From Megaleporinus macrocephalus (taxonomy: Eukaryota > Chordata > Actinopteri > Characiformes > Anostomidae), in NCBI GenBank assembly GCA_021613375.1, contig CM038709.1:37046428-37110427 (forward strand): a stretch of 64,000 nucleotides of DNA, in the 5' to 3' direction. Under the pieces are notes generated by a model, which searched no databases, was not told the DNA's origin, and saw only the letters and a list, made by a program, of their open reading frames with translations. This document shows, piece after piece, positions 44,571-55,290 of this stretch. A program made the position numbers and the translations under genes. Within the stretch, counting starts at the first letter, position 1. Every line of letters begins with the position of its first letter.

Positions 44571-45175
44571 AGCTGTTTATGAAGTTCAGCATGACATCTG
44601 GATTAAGAATGAAGATACTAGTTTGGAACAGCTGCATTAAATGAATAGTTTGGTCAAGAAAAAAGCAGATGTGCACAGTTAGTCCATCAATCGAGACATG
44701 TTCAAATGAGCATCAGGAAGAAAGAAATGAACGCTCATTGTTGGTTATAGGTTTCTAGAACTTGTTGGCACCGTTAGCTTCATACAAGGAAAACATGTAT
44801 TCAGACACTTTTTGTATTTTTAAAATATGCACATGTATCCACCTCAGATTTACACAAGTAATGTCTTTGTACTCATAAATATTAAGAAAAAATTGGATTC
44901 ATAAGCAACAACGCAGGTATATTTAAGTTGCAGTGCATTTTTAATACACAATTTTTGTTTATTTGCTGAGTTTAGCATAATGGGTGAAAAAAGGAATATA
45001 AAACATGGCCTGTGGAAACGTTGCACTGTATGGTGCTTTTCCAGACGCTTCTAAAACTACACTCTACTAAAAAATAGCAGCTTGAATCTTTTCATATTAA
45101 ATAAGTTTATACCAATTTCATTTCCAAGTTATATGAGAAGTTTCAATCAGGTTTCTATTCTAAGCACAGTATTAA
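44571..45175. other. Unique noncoding sequence, nothing recognised
   Basis: AT-rich sequence with no repeat partner. No supported feature. Confidence 0.35.
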
Positions 45176-45179
45176 GACA

Positions 45180-45720
45180 GCATCGGCTTATGCTGAGAAT
45201 GACCTCAGACTCAGTGCTGATGTACAAAATCCTTTTATTCTGGTCTTAGTGCATCTTAGTGCAGCTTTTGATTCCGTTGATCACAAGATTCTCATTGACC
45301 ATCTTGAATTAGCCTCTTAGGCATTGTTTTAGAATGGTTTAAATCATATTTTACAAATAGTTCATTAAAAAACGAAATGTTTCTTGTGGAGTACAGCAAG
45401 GGCCAGTTATAGGGCCTTTCCTTTTCTCTTTGTATGTTACCTCTAGGTGATGTCTTATAGCTTGATAGCAGTTTTAATAGCTATACTTGCATGTGAACAC
45501 AGTCACTGAAGTAGCCTTTTATCTATATTGTCCATGTCTGTCTAATGCAGTACATGTGTTACAGCAACTCACACAGAACTCAGAAATTTATTACTTCTTG
45601 AAAGAAGACAAGCCGGGATACATTTTCATTCCTTCTGATATTCAAGACTCCGTTGACTGGATGACCAGCTGTGCCACAAAATGTTTTATAACTAAACCAT
45701 GAACTGATTGTGAGATTTAT
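45180..45720 (+). pseudogene. LINE reverse transcriptase relic (L2-like)
   Basis: Frame 3 at 45231 onward reads LSAAFDSVDHKILIDHLE, the motif-A region of L2/CR1-type reverse transcriptases. The residue that should be the catalytic Asp just before Leu-Ser-Ala-Ala-Phe-Asp is His. After a stop (GCCTCTTAG) and a frame change, GVQQGPVIGPFLFSLYV at 45388 matches the fingers/palm motif usually read as GVPQGSVLGP. A later frame (45487-45702) has DIQDSVDWM, resembling the region after the catalytic YADD box, which I do not see intact. The copy is dead and 5' truncated. The clade call (L2/Rex-like) is by motif resemblance. Confidence 0.8.
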
Positions 45721-45739
45721 GTTGGTACTGAAAAAGTAG

Positions 45740-46245
45740 GAGCTTGGTGTGATCTGAGATTCTGAGCTCTATTTCTTCTCACATGTGAACACAGTCACAG
45801 TAGCTTTTTTATCTATATTATCCATGTCTGTCTACAGCAGTGCAGATAAAGTTGTGCATGCATTTCTTACAGCCAAGTTGATCACTGTAATGGTCTTCTT
45901 ACAGGAGAAATTAATCTCTTAATTAATCCAGACAACTCACACAGAAGAACCAATCCTAACACCAAACCAGAGACATGTCATTCTCATTTAGAAAATGGTT
46001 GGAGCCTCTAGGATAGATTTTTAAGTTCTGCTACTAGTTTTGAAAGCTCTGCTTCTGCAGATACTGACCTTATGTAAACACCTTCCATAAAATACAGAAA
46101 CCATGAAGAGACTCTTTCTGTTAATCTGCTTAATCTCTTTCTGTTAAACCTAATTCACATTTTATTAGACAAGCACATAGACTTATTAACGAACTTCCTG
46201 TCTAATCAAAGTTTTATGTCTGATTTTCAATTAAAACAAAAAAAT
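45740..46245 (+). pseudogene. LINE C-terminal relic, duplicated at 48178-48590
   Basis: The stretch near 45860-45905 encodes, with one frame change, HAFLTAKLDHCNGLLTG, which corresponds to the conserved HAFI.SRLDYCN..L.G of L2-type LINEs. The following AATTAATCCAGACAACTCAC and CCTAACACCAAACCAGAG fit the next conserved coding segment. The same text recurs at 48178-48590 (AAAAGTAGGAACTGG, GTTGATCACTGTAATGGTCT, GCCTCTAGGATAGATTTTTA), so two copies of this LINE end lie 2.4 kb apart in the same orientation. Confidence 0.75.
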
Positions 46246-46425
46246 ATGAGCTGCTACCAGTATGAAAAGTTCCTTAGAAATACAGATTAATATAGTTATT
46301 GTTATTATTGTTGTCATTGTTAATTAATTCATGCATTAATTTAGAAAATTTAAAAATCTAAAGCTAACGAATAGCAATCATGGCAAAGGTTGAAAGAGCT
46401 TCCTAAAGTTCTCAAGGAGAAAATG
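46246..46425. other. AT-rich spacer, nothing recognised
   Basis: No supported feature. Confidence 0.3.
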
Positions 46426-46429
46426 ATAA

Positions 46430-47150
46430 GAAAAAGCTACAGAGCCAAAGGTCTTAAACTTTGCTGTCCGTATACTTGGCTCAATAATTTGCAAGTGGAA
46501 AGTTTCTTGAAAGTTTATGGACAGGCACACCATGCAGGTGTTCTCTTAGATTATTGATCAGAAAGGTAAGAGAGAAGCCAGCAGTCACTCAAAGAGAGCT
46601 GTAGGATGACCTGATAGTTACACAGAGAACATCAAGCAATGTATTGCTCTGCATTCAACTACACCCCAAACTGAACTCCTGTGATAAATAAGAAGCTCAG
46701 GAATGTCCATCTGAAATGGACATACAGTGCATACAATCATTTATACAAAACAGAACTGCGTTAAAACAATGAAGTCTGATCAGATAACACAGAAATCCAA
46801 CTCTCACAATAATTTATCTGATCATGTTGGAAGAAGGAACAACTTCAGTGAACAGTGAAGCATGGGGGTGGGAGCATTATGATATGGAACTTTTTCTTCT
46901 CTGAAAACAGTACATGACACATCATTGAGAGTTACATGAATGAAGTGATGTACTGGGAGAAGTTAGAGGACAAATTTAATCTCAATAGTTAAGAAATTGA
47001 AATTAAGGAGAAAAGGGACCTTTTAAACTGGTTGCTTTTATGACCTAACCAGCCTCCTGACATCAGTCCCATTATTGATTACTTTAGGGGTTGGGCAGTT
47101 GAAGAGCTGTCTAAAACTGAACCACGATGCTGCAAAAAGCATTTTTTAAC
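46430..47150 (+). pseudogene. Decayed Tc1-like transposon, family 3
   Basis: Landmarks are AAGCATGGGGGTGGGAGCAT, GAACTTTTTCTTCTCTGAAA, then GACACATCATTGAGAG and GAAGTGATGTACTGGGAGAA. This is the order found in the transposase region between the first and second catalytic Asp of a fish Tc1 family. Near the 3' side, CCTCCTGACATCAGTCCCAT corresponds to the Pro-Asp-Leu-Asn-Pro segment that precedes the final acidic residue. No frame of useful length survives. Ends are not resolved. Confidence 0.65.
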
Positions 47151-47394
47151 ATAATTATGTGCCTTTTGTTTATATTTCAAAATACAAAATACATGAGTAT
47201 CTGTAAAGTGGATAGATGTATGCTGGGATTATATTAAATAACAAAACAGTGTCTGAATATCTCTTTCACCTCACTGTAGCTCCAGTGAGGAACTACAGAA
47301 GAAACTTTAGGCAGTAAACATCTTGACTTCTTGAATACATTTGGTTTATAAAGAAAACTGTATATGTATTTTTTATAGAAAGCTATTTATTTTA
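47151..47394. other. AT-rich spacer, nothing recognised
   Basis: No supported feature. Confidence 0.3.
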
Positions 47395-47705
47395 AAGCCA
47401 GCAGGAATGACTCACTGTTATCAGTCGCTCGTGGTTACATGTTTGTACTGCAGTGTCTGATGTCTCCAACCTTCAGCCTTCAGGGGATGACTCGGTCTTA
47501 GCTTTTCTGCATCGTGCCAAGTCCTTTTCACCGCTAACAATCGTAGCAGTCATCCCCTTTATTCACTGTGTCTATATGTATAGATTTCTACCTATTGATG
47601 GTTGCTCTTCATGAACAATCAGCTGCTAGGTCAAGGAGAGCAGGTGGCCATGCCTCAGGGCATGGTCCAATTGAACTGCTGATTTGAGAGCTATACTGCA
47701 ATACT
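47395..47705. promoter_or_regulatory. Candidate conserved noncoding element
   Basis: Balanced unique sequence amid LINE and Tc1 debris. It has ACAATCAGCTGCTAGGTCAA (E-box and half-site for nuclear receptors) and a GGCCATGCCTCAGGGCATGG palindromic-like stretch near 47650. Inference only. Confidence 0.35.
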
Positions 47706-47737
47706 TGGTGTGTTTAGAGTCTTATCACAGACCAGAC

Positions 47738-47761
47738 ACACACACACACACACACACACAT
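47738..47761. repeat. (CA)n microsatellite
   Basis: About eleven CA dinucleotides. Confidence 0.95.
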
Positions 47762-48177
47762 AGAAATAGATACAAACAGGAAACAGGTGGGAGAAGAAGC
47801 AGAACTCAAAGAACTTGCTTAAAAACTTAACAGCTTATTAATAAAATGCAGTATGCTTTACCTTACTGACTGACTAAGCATGACTGACAAACATTTAATT
47901 GTTTTACGGTCCAAGGCAGGGCCAGAACTGTAGTTTCTGGAAGAAAACAAAGCAAATTCTTTCTGAATCAAGCATTTGTCAGCAAATCAATGCAATGCTA
48001 AACTCTTAGAAGCTTTAGTTACCCTTAGGTAATGTGATCAACACATTTTTGTATTGAAGGGCCCAAATTACAGAGCTCTGATCATTCCTCACTTGTATAA
48101 AACTAAACATTGATAAAAACATACCTAGACTTTGTCACAATAACCAACACACACACACATTTTTATATATATATATA
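47762..48177. other. Unique noncoding sequence, nothing recognised
   Basis: A short CA run next to a short TA run at 48148-48178. No gene. Confidence 0.3.
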
Positions 48178-48599
48178 ACATTATGTTGGTTCTGAAAAAG
48201 TAGGAACTGGGTTTAATTCTTGCAGTAAAGTTTTTATCTATATTATCCATATGTCTACAGCAGTGCAGATACATGTGTGCATGCATTTCTTACAGCAAGG
48301 TTGATCACTGTAATGGTCTTCTTACTGGAGAAATTAATCTCTCCCACACAACTCACACACAAGCATGAATCCTAACACCAAAACAGAGACAGGTTGGAGC
48401 CTCTAGGATAGATTTTTAAGTTCTGCTACTAGTTTTGAAAGCTCTATGTCTGCAGATACTGGCCTTCTGTAAACATCTTCTGTAAAATACAGAAACCATG
48501 GAGAGATTCTTTCTGTTAATCTGCTTAATCTCTTTTTGTTAAATATAATTCACCTTTTATTAGACAAGGACACTTTTAATAAACTTATTAATGAACTCA
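48178..48599 (+). pseudogene. LINE C-terminal relic, second copy
   Basis: Matches 45720-46190 with scattered substitutions and small indels (shared GCATGCATTTCTTACAGC, CTGATAATGG-like step GATCACTGTAATGGTCTTCT, TTCTGCTACTAGTTTTGAAA, CTTTCTGTTAATCTGCTTAA). It lacks the upstream reverse transcriptase part, so it is either a separate 5'-truncated insertion or a duplication. Confidence 0.75.
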
Positions 48600-48663
<64 letters not shown>

Positions 48664-48673
48664 TATAGTTAAT

Positions 48674-48747
<74 letters not shown>
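48600..48747. repeat. Compound (TA)n microsatellite in two blocks
   Basis: TA blocks at 48600-48657 and 48680-48747 are separated by about 22 bp (ATAGTTATAGTTAATATAGT). The Tyr-Ile frame over it is an artefact. Confidence 0.97.
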
Positions 48748-48749
<2 letters not shown>

Positions 48750-49620
48750 TGAAATAAGTATCAAACTTTTTATGTAAACATACTTTTAAAGACAGGAGGG
48801 AGACTGCGATTGGTTGAAGTAATGAATGAAAGCGTGACGTAGCATTGCAGTCTTCCCGGCAGAACTTTCGCTAAAGCTTTCATTTCTAAAGGTGCTATTG
48901 TCTTGGAATTCTCACAACAACCCATCCAATCCACACATGCAAAGTTTATCAAGATAAAAAGTTTATACCAAATATTTTGTGGAAAGAAAATCAATCCTTT
49001 TTTCACAGACAGCTATAAGGTAGCTCTATAGCTACAAAGTAACCTAATGTAAGTTAGCATAGCACTTCTTAATCAAGATTTTACACATTTGTGTGTTTAT
49101 TTAGAATATATTTTGTTTTAAGGTAAGAAAATCTTTTACATATTTTCATAGATAATTTGTTAGATTTCGTAGATAACCTGCCTAGCTAGCTAGCAAGCTA
49201 GTAAGCAACATAAAATGAGTAGGGCAAACATTTCTTCCTTAAGATGCTACACATTTGGGTTAATAAGTAGGGGATATTATAATTTAAATTAGATGAAAAC
49301 TTTATTTTAAACATAGTTTTGCTGTGTGGAAAGAAAATTAATCCTCTTTTTTATAGACAGGTATATCTAGCTAGCTATCAAATGTAAACTAGCTAGACAC
49401 AGATGCTACACCTTAGCTTCACAAAGATGCTACTGTTTTGTGATTGTATATAGGAAATAAGATATATTGTTGTATTTAAAGTTTTCAAAACAACAACCTT
49501 GTTCAACAACCTTTTTCTTTTTCCTTTTTTCATAAACAGAACATAGCTAGTTAGCTAGAAAGCAGCAAGAAATGAGAGAACAAGCCAAACTTTTCTTGTC
49601 TAAGATGCTAAATAAGTATG
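48748..49620. repeat. Loosely repeated region with CTAGCTAGC motifs
   Basis: TGTGGAAAGAAAATCAATCC (48979), TGTGGAAAGAAAATTAATCC (49325) and the following T-run plus ATAGACAGGTAT or ACAGACAGCTAT recur. TAGCTAGCTAGCAAG, TAGCTAGCTATC and TAGTTAGCTAGAAAGC occur three times, and GCAAACATTTCTTCCTTAAGATGCTA matches CCAAACTTTTCTTGTCTAAGATGCTA only after decay. It seems to be an old two- to three-fold duplication of a 250-350-bp segment. 48750-48960 begins GGTGAAATAAGTATC, a common end of a fish DNA element. Confidence 0.6.
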
Positions 49621-49919
49621 TCATGTTCCTGGTGGCTCAGTAGCCCTAAAGAAGTACTTATTACTTATAGTTATCTCTTTAATTACATTTAAATAACAAC
49701 ACAACAGTAATAACACTACACTTCTACAAGTATAGTTCAGCACATTGTGCATAGATACTGTTGCATTTCGGTAAAATCCCTAGTATTATATAAAATTCAA
49801 GTTTTCAATCATGATGTTGGTGATAGTCCTTGAAGAAGGTATTGTTCCTAGCAGGAAAGTTAGAGATATATGAGAACAGAAGAAAAGCCCAGGAGAGACC
49901 AATCTGCAACATAAACATC

Positions 49920-50425
49920 CATTCTTGAGCAAAGCGCAATCTCGCTTTGAATTCACATCACTCTCTAGCGCTCCGGGATGCCGACGCTACGTTTGATTGA
50001 CTGTGGTGTAAGCAAAGCTCGCCTATGCGGAAGGAGAATGGCTTTTTAATTGCTGCCATTTTCCCTCTTTAAAAAATGCAGGACGACTTCTAGGCTGCTG
50101 GAGAGCGCAGATGCCTCCCAAACTGTTTTTTCCCCCGCTCTCTCTTTGCTGCTTGGCATGGGCCAGATGTCGTCCCATTGTCTCCCCCCAAAACTCCATC
50201 AATTATTGTAAGGGGGGAAAAGGGACATCTTCAGATGGGTCTGTGTGGCTCTTGGGGCGAGAAATGTCTGTTCTGTGGTGTCTTTAATGAACTCATTCAT
50301 TAGCATTGTAATTCAAACAGAAGAAAAAATGATTTAGCCAAAGCAATAAAAGTGATCGATGACATTGTGCTGGTGGCTCTGCCTTATTTCTGACCTCCGG
50401 AGTTCAACCATGCCATTGGACCATG
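49920..50425. promoter_or_regulatory. Candidate conserved noncoding block (one of the strongest)
   Basis: Five hundred bases of non-repetitive, balanced sequence. Motifs include GGAGAATGGCTTTTTAATTG (homeodomain core), CATCAATTATTGTAAG (SOX/HOX-like), CATTCATTAGCATTG and ATCGATGACA. There is no domain-bearing frame. It stands between a repeat-rich region and a family A element. Function is inferred. Confidence 0.45.
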
Positions 50426-50784
50426 TGGATCTGTGAGTACAAGTAAGATATGCCTACTCACGAATGCAATTAACAAATGGACAACGTTTGTGAATTGCAG
50501 CTTCATGAAGAGTCAACTGAGATGGCAATTAACACTGGGGTTCTGGATCACTTCTACTCATCGCAGAGGTACTAGGTGCAGCTCCATCACTCCAGGGAAC
50601 ACAGTTCCACTGTTCCTCAGTCCAATGCTGAGGGTGCTTTATACCCCTCTAGCCTGTACCTGGCAGTGGGCATGTTAACCTTAGGCCAGAGAAGCAGTGG
50701 ACATAAAGCACAAGCTAATGTGCAGCTGCTCCAAAGCCCCCTTTTCTATTTGTAGTAATTGACATTCCTTAAAACAGCCAAATT
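50426..50784. other. Unique noncoding sequence, nothing recognised
   Basis: The frame 50433-50678 (+) has no domain. Confidence 0.3.
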
Positions 50785-51290
50785 ATCTATTGTTTGGGTG
50801 GTGGATCATTCTCAGCACTAGAACAACGCTGACATGGTGGTGTGTGCTGGAGTCAGGACCACCACAGAGCAAGTATTATTTGGGTGTTGGATCATTCTCA
50901 GCACCTTAGTGTCACTGCTGGACTGATAACAGTCCAACAACCAAACATATCCAACGCATATTGTCCTGAGGGCAACGTTCTGTGACCACAGATGAAGGAC
51001 TAGAAAACATAAACTGCAAGCAATCAACAAGGTGGGAATTTCTAATATGGTGGACAGTGAGTGGACACAGTGTTTAAAAATTTCGGTAGCACTGCTGTGT
51101 CCGATCCACTTATATCAGCATAACCCACACTAACACACCTCCATGTCCATGTCGGTGCCGTGCTGAAAATGATCCATCAACCAAATAATACCTGCTCTAT
51201 GCTGGTCCTGTGGGGGTCCAGGCCATTAAAGAACTGGGTAACAAAGTATGCAGAGAACCAGATGGTCTGTAATTGTAGAACTACAAAAAC
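50785..51290 (+). repeat. Interspersed repeat family A, copy 2 (most complete)
   Basis: Begins TTGTTTGGGTGGTGGATCAT, has a second GGATCATTCTCAGCACC 80 bp later and the inverse at 51170 (GTGCTGAAAATGATCCATCA), so it is largely palindromic. It ends with the same GTAATTGTAGAACTACAAA as the copies at 24770 and 63660. A sequence of this type is widespread in fish as a nonautonomous DNA element. No coding capacity. Confidence 0.85.
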
Positions 51291-51334
51291 GTTTTCTCCC
51301 CAGTGTATTTGTGGCCAATTTTACCTCAAGAGAG

Positions 51335-51595
51335 GAGAATAAAATACAGGGCTAGGTACAGTACAAAGGAAAAAAACTATGAATACCTAGAGAGAAGAGA
51401 GACATACGTATTGAGAAGAGAATTGAATTCAGGGTTACATACAGCATAAGGGAAATACCTATGAATATCTAGAGAGAAAAGAGACATACCTAGTGAGAAG
51501 AGAGTAAAATACAGGGATACATACAGCATAAGTGAAATACATAGGAATACCTAGCAGGCATTCATACCTAAGAGATAAAAGAAATATATGTAGCA
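51335..51595 (-). repeat. Serially repeated 3' tail of the adjacent LINE, ~83-bp period
   Basis: Three units carry AATACAGGG (51343, 51508) or AATTCAGGG (51426), TACATACAGCATAAG, GAAATACCTATGAATA and GAGAAGAGAGACATAC. Spacing between CAGG landmarks is 83 and 82 bp. Read on the minus strand, each unit repeats the CACTTATGCTGTATGTA text that matches the LINE's own 3' end at about 51590 (CACTTATGCTACATATA). Confidence 0.85.
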
Positions 51596-52430
51596 TAAGT
51601 GCAAAATGATTTATTTCAATAAATACATTAGATTAGTACATAGAAGTGCTCTACAAAGAGATAGGCTTCAGTCTGCGTTGGAAGACTGTGAGAGAGCCTG
51701 CTGTTCGAACAGCCAATTGAAGTTCATTCCACCATCTGGGTGCCAGGACAGAAAAGAGTCTTGTCGCTTGTCTTCCATGCATCTTGAGGTTAAAGCTCGA
51801 CGGGCTTGAGGTACAGATCGACTTTTGACCATTGCCATAAAGAGGGAGGAGCTGGTTCATTCTTGGCTTTATATGCAAGCATCAGAGTTTTAAATTTAAT
51901 GTGAGCAGCTACAGCCAGCCAGTAAAGGGAGCACAGCAGTGGAGTGACATGAGTGAACTTGGGAAGATTGAAGACGAGCTGTGCTGCTGCATTCTGGATC
52001 AGTTGCAAGGGGCTTGATAACCTGCAGAGGAAGACCAGCCAGGAGCAAGTTGTAGTAGTCAAGCCTTGAAATGACTTTAGACTGGACCAGCACCTGGGTG
52101 CCATCCTGAGAGAGTACGGGACGGGTCTGTCTGATATTGCAGAAGAGAAACCTGCATGGCAGAGGCAGATTTGCAGCGTGGGCTGAGAACGATAACTGTT
52201 CATCCAGAATCACACCAAGGCTTCTTCGTAAGACAGATCAATCAAGGAGGTCTGAAACGAGATGGCAAAATCATGGTCAGGACCTGTAGTTTCTAGGGGT
52301 GAACAGCAGCTCAGTCTTGCTAGGAATGAGCTTCAGATGATGGGCTGTCATCCATGACGAGATGTCAGGTAGACATGCTGAGATGTGACTGCAAACCTCA
52401 GTATCAGATAGTGGGAAGGAAAGTGTTAAT
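51596..52430 (-). pseudogene. L2-type LINE, C-terminal half and 3' UTR, dead
   Basis: On the minus strand, frame starting 52213 gives ILDEQLSFSAHAANL... then ISRLDYYNLLLAGLP. After a frameshift near 52010, the next frame gives LQLIQNAAAQLVFNLPKF, THVTPLLCSLYWLAVAAHIK and FKTLMLAYKAKN. After another shift near 51800 comes RLFSVLAPRWWNEL and then LAVRTAGSLTVFQRRLK, ending at the stop near 51651. This order (SRLDYCN, QNAAARL, LHWLPV, RSFSVVAPRWWN) is the C-terminal end of L2-clade ORF2, reverse transcriptase connection and C-terminal domain. The catalytic palm and the endonuclease are absent. A 3' UTR with AAATAAA-like text follows (51595-51640). Confidence 0.9.
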
Positions 52431-53030
52431 TAAGTGTCACTGCAGTTTACACCTTGGATTAACCAGAACCACACCTGAAACTAGTAGTTACTGTTAACTA
52501 TAGAACCAGCAAGACAACCTAGTAGCTAACACTCTAAGCCAAAAGTAAGATAAAACTTAAAGCCTATCTTACCAGCCGAAAAAAAGACAAATCCAAATGC
52601 ACAGACGTCCAAATCGGTGTAGGCTGTTTGATGCCTAAGATTTTTGGTAGTTGGAGGGATACATGCAGCGCATTGTGAGGCAAAATAGTAAAGAAAATGA
52701 ATTATTTTCAGGCACTTCAAATAAACACTTATATGCATAGTTGTTTTGTGTAGTAAATAAAATGATTATATTCTGGTTCCTATCACTATCTCTGTAAACA
52801 AATCTGAACTACTCTGAATGTCCTAAACATTGAATTATATACAAATTTCTGAAACAAATTTCTCCTTAATTATAAATTATAAAAGTATCATGATAAAGAG
52901 AGGCAAATAAAATTGTGATTTAAAAAATTAAGACTTTTGGTAAATGGAACCACACAAATGTTAGAAGTGACATTCTTCTACTCTCACCAGCCCACAAACA
53001 TCTAAAGCACGTCATTCCCCTTTTTAACTA
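52431..53030. other. AT-rich noncoding sequence, nothing recognised
   Basis: No supported feature. Frame 52526-52738 (-) has no domain. Confidence 0.35.
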
Positions 53031-53480
53031 AAACTGTCATGAGACGTCCTGGGGTGTCTCCTGGCTTCCGCTGCATTGCTGGACCCGGTGGTTCTCATCC
53101 ATTAGTGAGATGGTTGTTTACTATAATTACCGAAAACACAAGCCCCCCATTCGGCCAGACGGGCAGGTTCAGACTGATAGGCTTCCTCTGAGAACGTCAC
53201 ACACACTTACACTCTTACGCACACACACACTTACACACACACAGAAATCAATGGCAAGGAAAACCATGCAAACAAATTCCATTAACACCTCTCTCCGCTA
53301 CAAGATGTTAATTATTTCGGATGGTGTGAGCTGTAATCTAAATCACCAGTCGTACATGGCTGTAGGTAATGGCCTGCATTCGGGGTGTTTATTATGTGCG
53401 ACTGTGGCCTGATAGGTAATTTAGCTGAATGACATGAATTTTCTACCTCCAAAAATTGAGCTACTTAGTAATTGCAATAA
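53031..53480. promoter_or_regulatory. Candidate conserved noncoding block (one of the strongest)
   Basis: Non-repetitive, balanced sequence with GTTAATTATTTCGGATGG, GTAATCTAAATCACCAG, GGTAATTTAGCTGAATG and CATTAGTGAG-type cores. A short (CA)n-like stretch 53198-53243 splits it. The 100-codon frame 53110-53412 (+) shows no domain. Inference from composition. Confidence 0.45.
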
Positions 53481-53630
53481 CACGGCTTAATTCAGTGAGT
53501 TAACATTAATGTGTGAAACTGATTGCTTTAAAGGCGAACAGCATGGCAAAAGAGTAACATGTTGCACTAAATAAGAAATGGATTTTGTCTTCTATTGTTT
53601 TTAACACAAATATGGATGCTCTTTGCACAC
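53481..53630. other. AT-rich spacer
   Basis: No supported feature. Confidence 0.3.
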
Positions 53631-53684
53631 ACATTATATTATATTATATTATATTATATTATATTATATTATATTATATTATAT
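53631..53684. repeat. (ATTAT)n pentanucleotide microsatellite
   Basis: About eleven uninterrupted units of five bases. Confidence 0.97.
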
Positions 53685-54444
53685 AGAGATTATTTTTCAG
53701 TTTGTTTTTTTTTACATTTTGGCACTTCTTGGTTTGAATAAGATTTTGCGAGAAGGTAGATCAGCTTAAATGTGAGTAACACTTTGTTTTTTAAGGTTTG
53801 CGTCTTAACAATAACTTAATTATTAATAATGGAAATAAATGGAAATATAGCATTTGCAAGCAAACTTAGAAATGGGGTATATTTAATGTGTCAATAAGGT
53901 TTTCTGTAAATTAGTTTATCAACTATTTGTTGATGAATAATTAAATGGACGTTTATTGTAGTCTCTTCGTTGCAAGAATACTCAAAATGTCTTTGTAATA
54001 TGTTAAACCAAGAACAGGTAATACTTCAAGTTTTAGTTCTTAATAAACAAATATCATAGTAAATGACAGTGAATATTAACACGACACACTGTTAACCCGC
54101 TGTTGTCTTCTACTTTGCAAATACTTGACCAAGAAATCCTGTTTGTGCTTCTGTTTTCTATGGACACTTGACACTGAAAAGGTCATGACCTGAGAGCTGC
54201 CAGAGCTGACTAACTGTTCTATATTTAGGCAAGACAAAAATGAAATACTGCCTTGGTTAATAGTTCATTCCATTTAGATGTGCTAGAATTTTTTTTTTTA
54301 AATAGTAAAATCAACTTTTTAAGATATACAAGAATATATAACTATGTGTTAATACTGAGGTAATCTGCATGCATTTTGCCTGTTGGACTGTAATTGACTT
54401 ACACAGTACTCGACTACTCTGATTTTGATTTCAGTTTGGAATTT
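53685..54444. other. AT-rich noncoding sequence, nothing recognised
   Basis: Poly-T runs near 53705 and 54290. No supported feature. Confidence 0.35.
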
Positions 54445-55026
54445 ACACCACCGTACTAACCACTACACCACCGTACTAACCACTACTCCACCGTACTAAC
54501 CACTACACCACCGTACTAACCACTACACCACCGTACTAACCACTACTCCACCGTACTAACCACTACTCCACCGTACTAACCACTACTCCACCGTACCAAC
54601 CACTACTCCACCATACTAACCACTACACCACCATACTAACCACTACATCACCATACTAACCACTACACCACCATACTAACCACTACACCCCCGTACTAAC
54701 CACTACTCCACCGTACCAACCACTACACCCCCGTACTAACCACTACACCACCGTACTAACCACTACACCACCGTACTAACCACTACTCCACCGTACTAAC
54801 CACTACACCACCGTACTAACCACTACACCACCGTACTGACCACTACACCACCGTACTAACCACTACACCGCCGTACTAACCACTACACCACCGTACTAAC
54901 CACTACACCACCGTACTAACCACTACACCACCGTACTGACCACTACACCACCGTACGAACCACTACACCACCATACTAACCACTACACCACCGTACGAAC
55001 CACTACACCACCGTACGAACCGTACC
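54445..55026. repeat. 20-bp minisatellite with TACTAAC in most units, ~29 units
   Basis: The unit is ACACCACCGTACTAACCACT, kept in perfect 20-bp register from 54445 to 55026 with only substitutions and no indels. Variants: CTCCACCG, CACCCCCG, CCATACTAAC, CTGAC, CGAAC. The last units (54950-55020) accumulate TACGAAC. Most units contain TACTAAC, and the array contains no spacers. Confidence 0.97.
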
Positions 55027-55217
55027 TTTTTATCATGCTTAAGAAACACAAGGTGGTTTGTAAAAAAAACAGAAAAACTGTTTAAAAACAAGCCTCTGTC
55101 TGAAGTCAGAGTGAACCTGAAGGAGTTTCCTGTTCAAGTTTCTTATAGCTGTTGTTTTAAAGCTATCAAAAGTGCACAGTCTGATCACAACGCATACAGT
55201 AAGTCAGCTTTCGTCAC
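55027..55217. other. Noncoding spacer
   Basis: No supported feature. Confidence 0.3.
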
Positions 55218-55290
55218 TTTTCCCTGTTCCACCTTAAATGGTACCTCAGGCTCCACAATATTGCTGCACTATTTAATGTGGCATGGGAAA
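55218..55290. mobile_element. Small palindromic MITE, family C, copy 3
   Basis: TTTTCCCTGTTCCACCTTAA and the inverted TTTAATGTGGCATGGGAAAA form the arms. The centre (GGTACCTCAGGCTCCACAAT) is non-palindromic. Confidence 0.75.

Noticed and set aside
54445..55026. CRISPR-like array
   Set aside because: Units are contiguous with no spacers, 20 bp long, and no cas genes or leader are seen in a clearly eukaryotic sequence. It is a minisatellite. The same holds for the 25-, 31-, 41-, 50- and 58-bp arrays.
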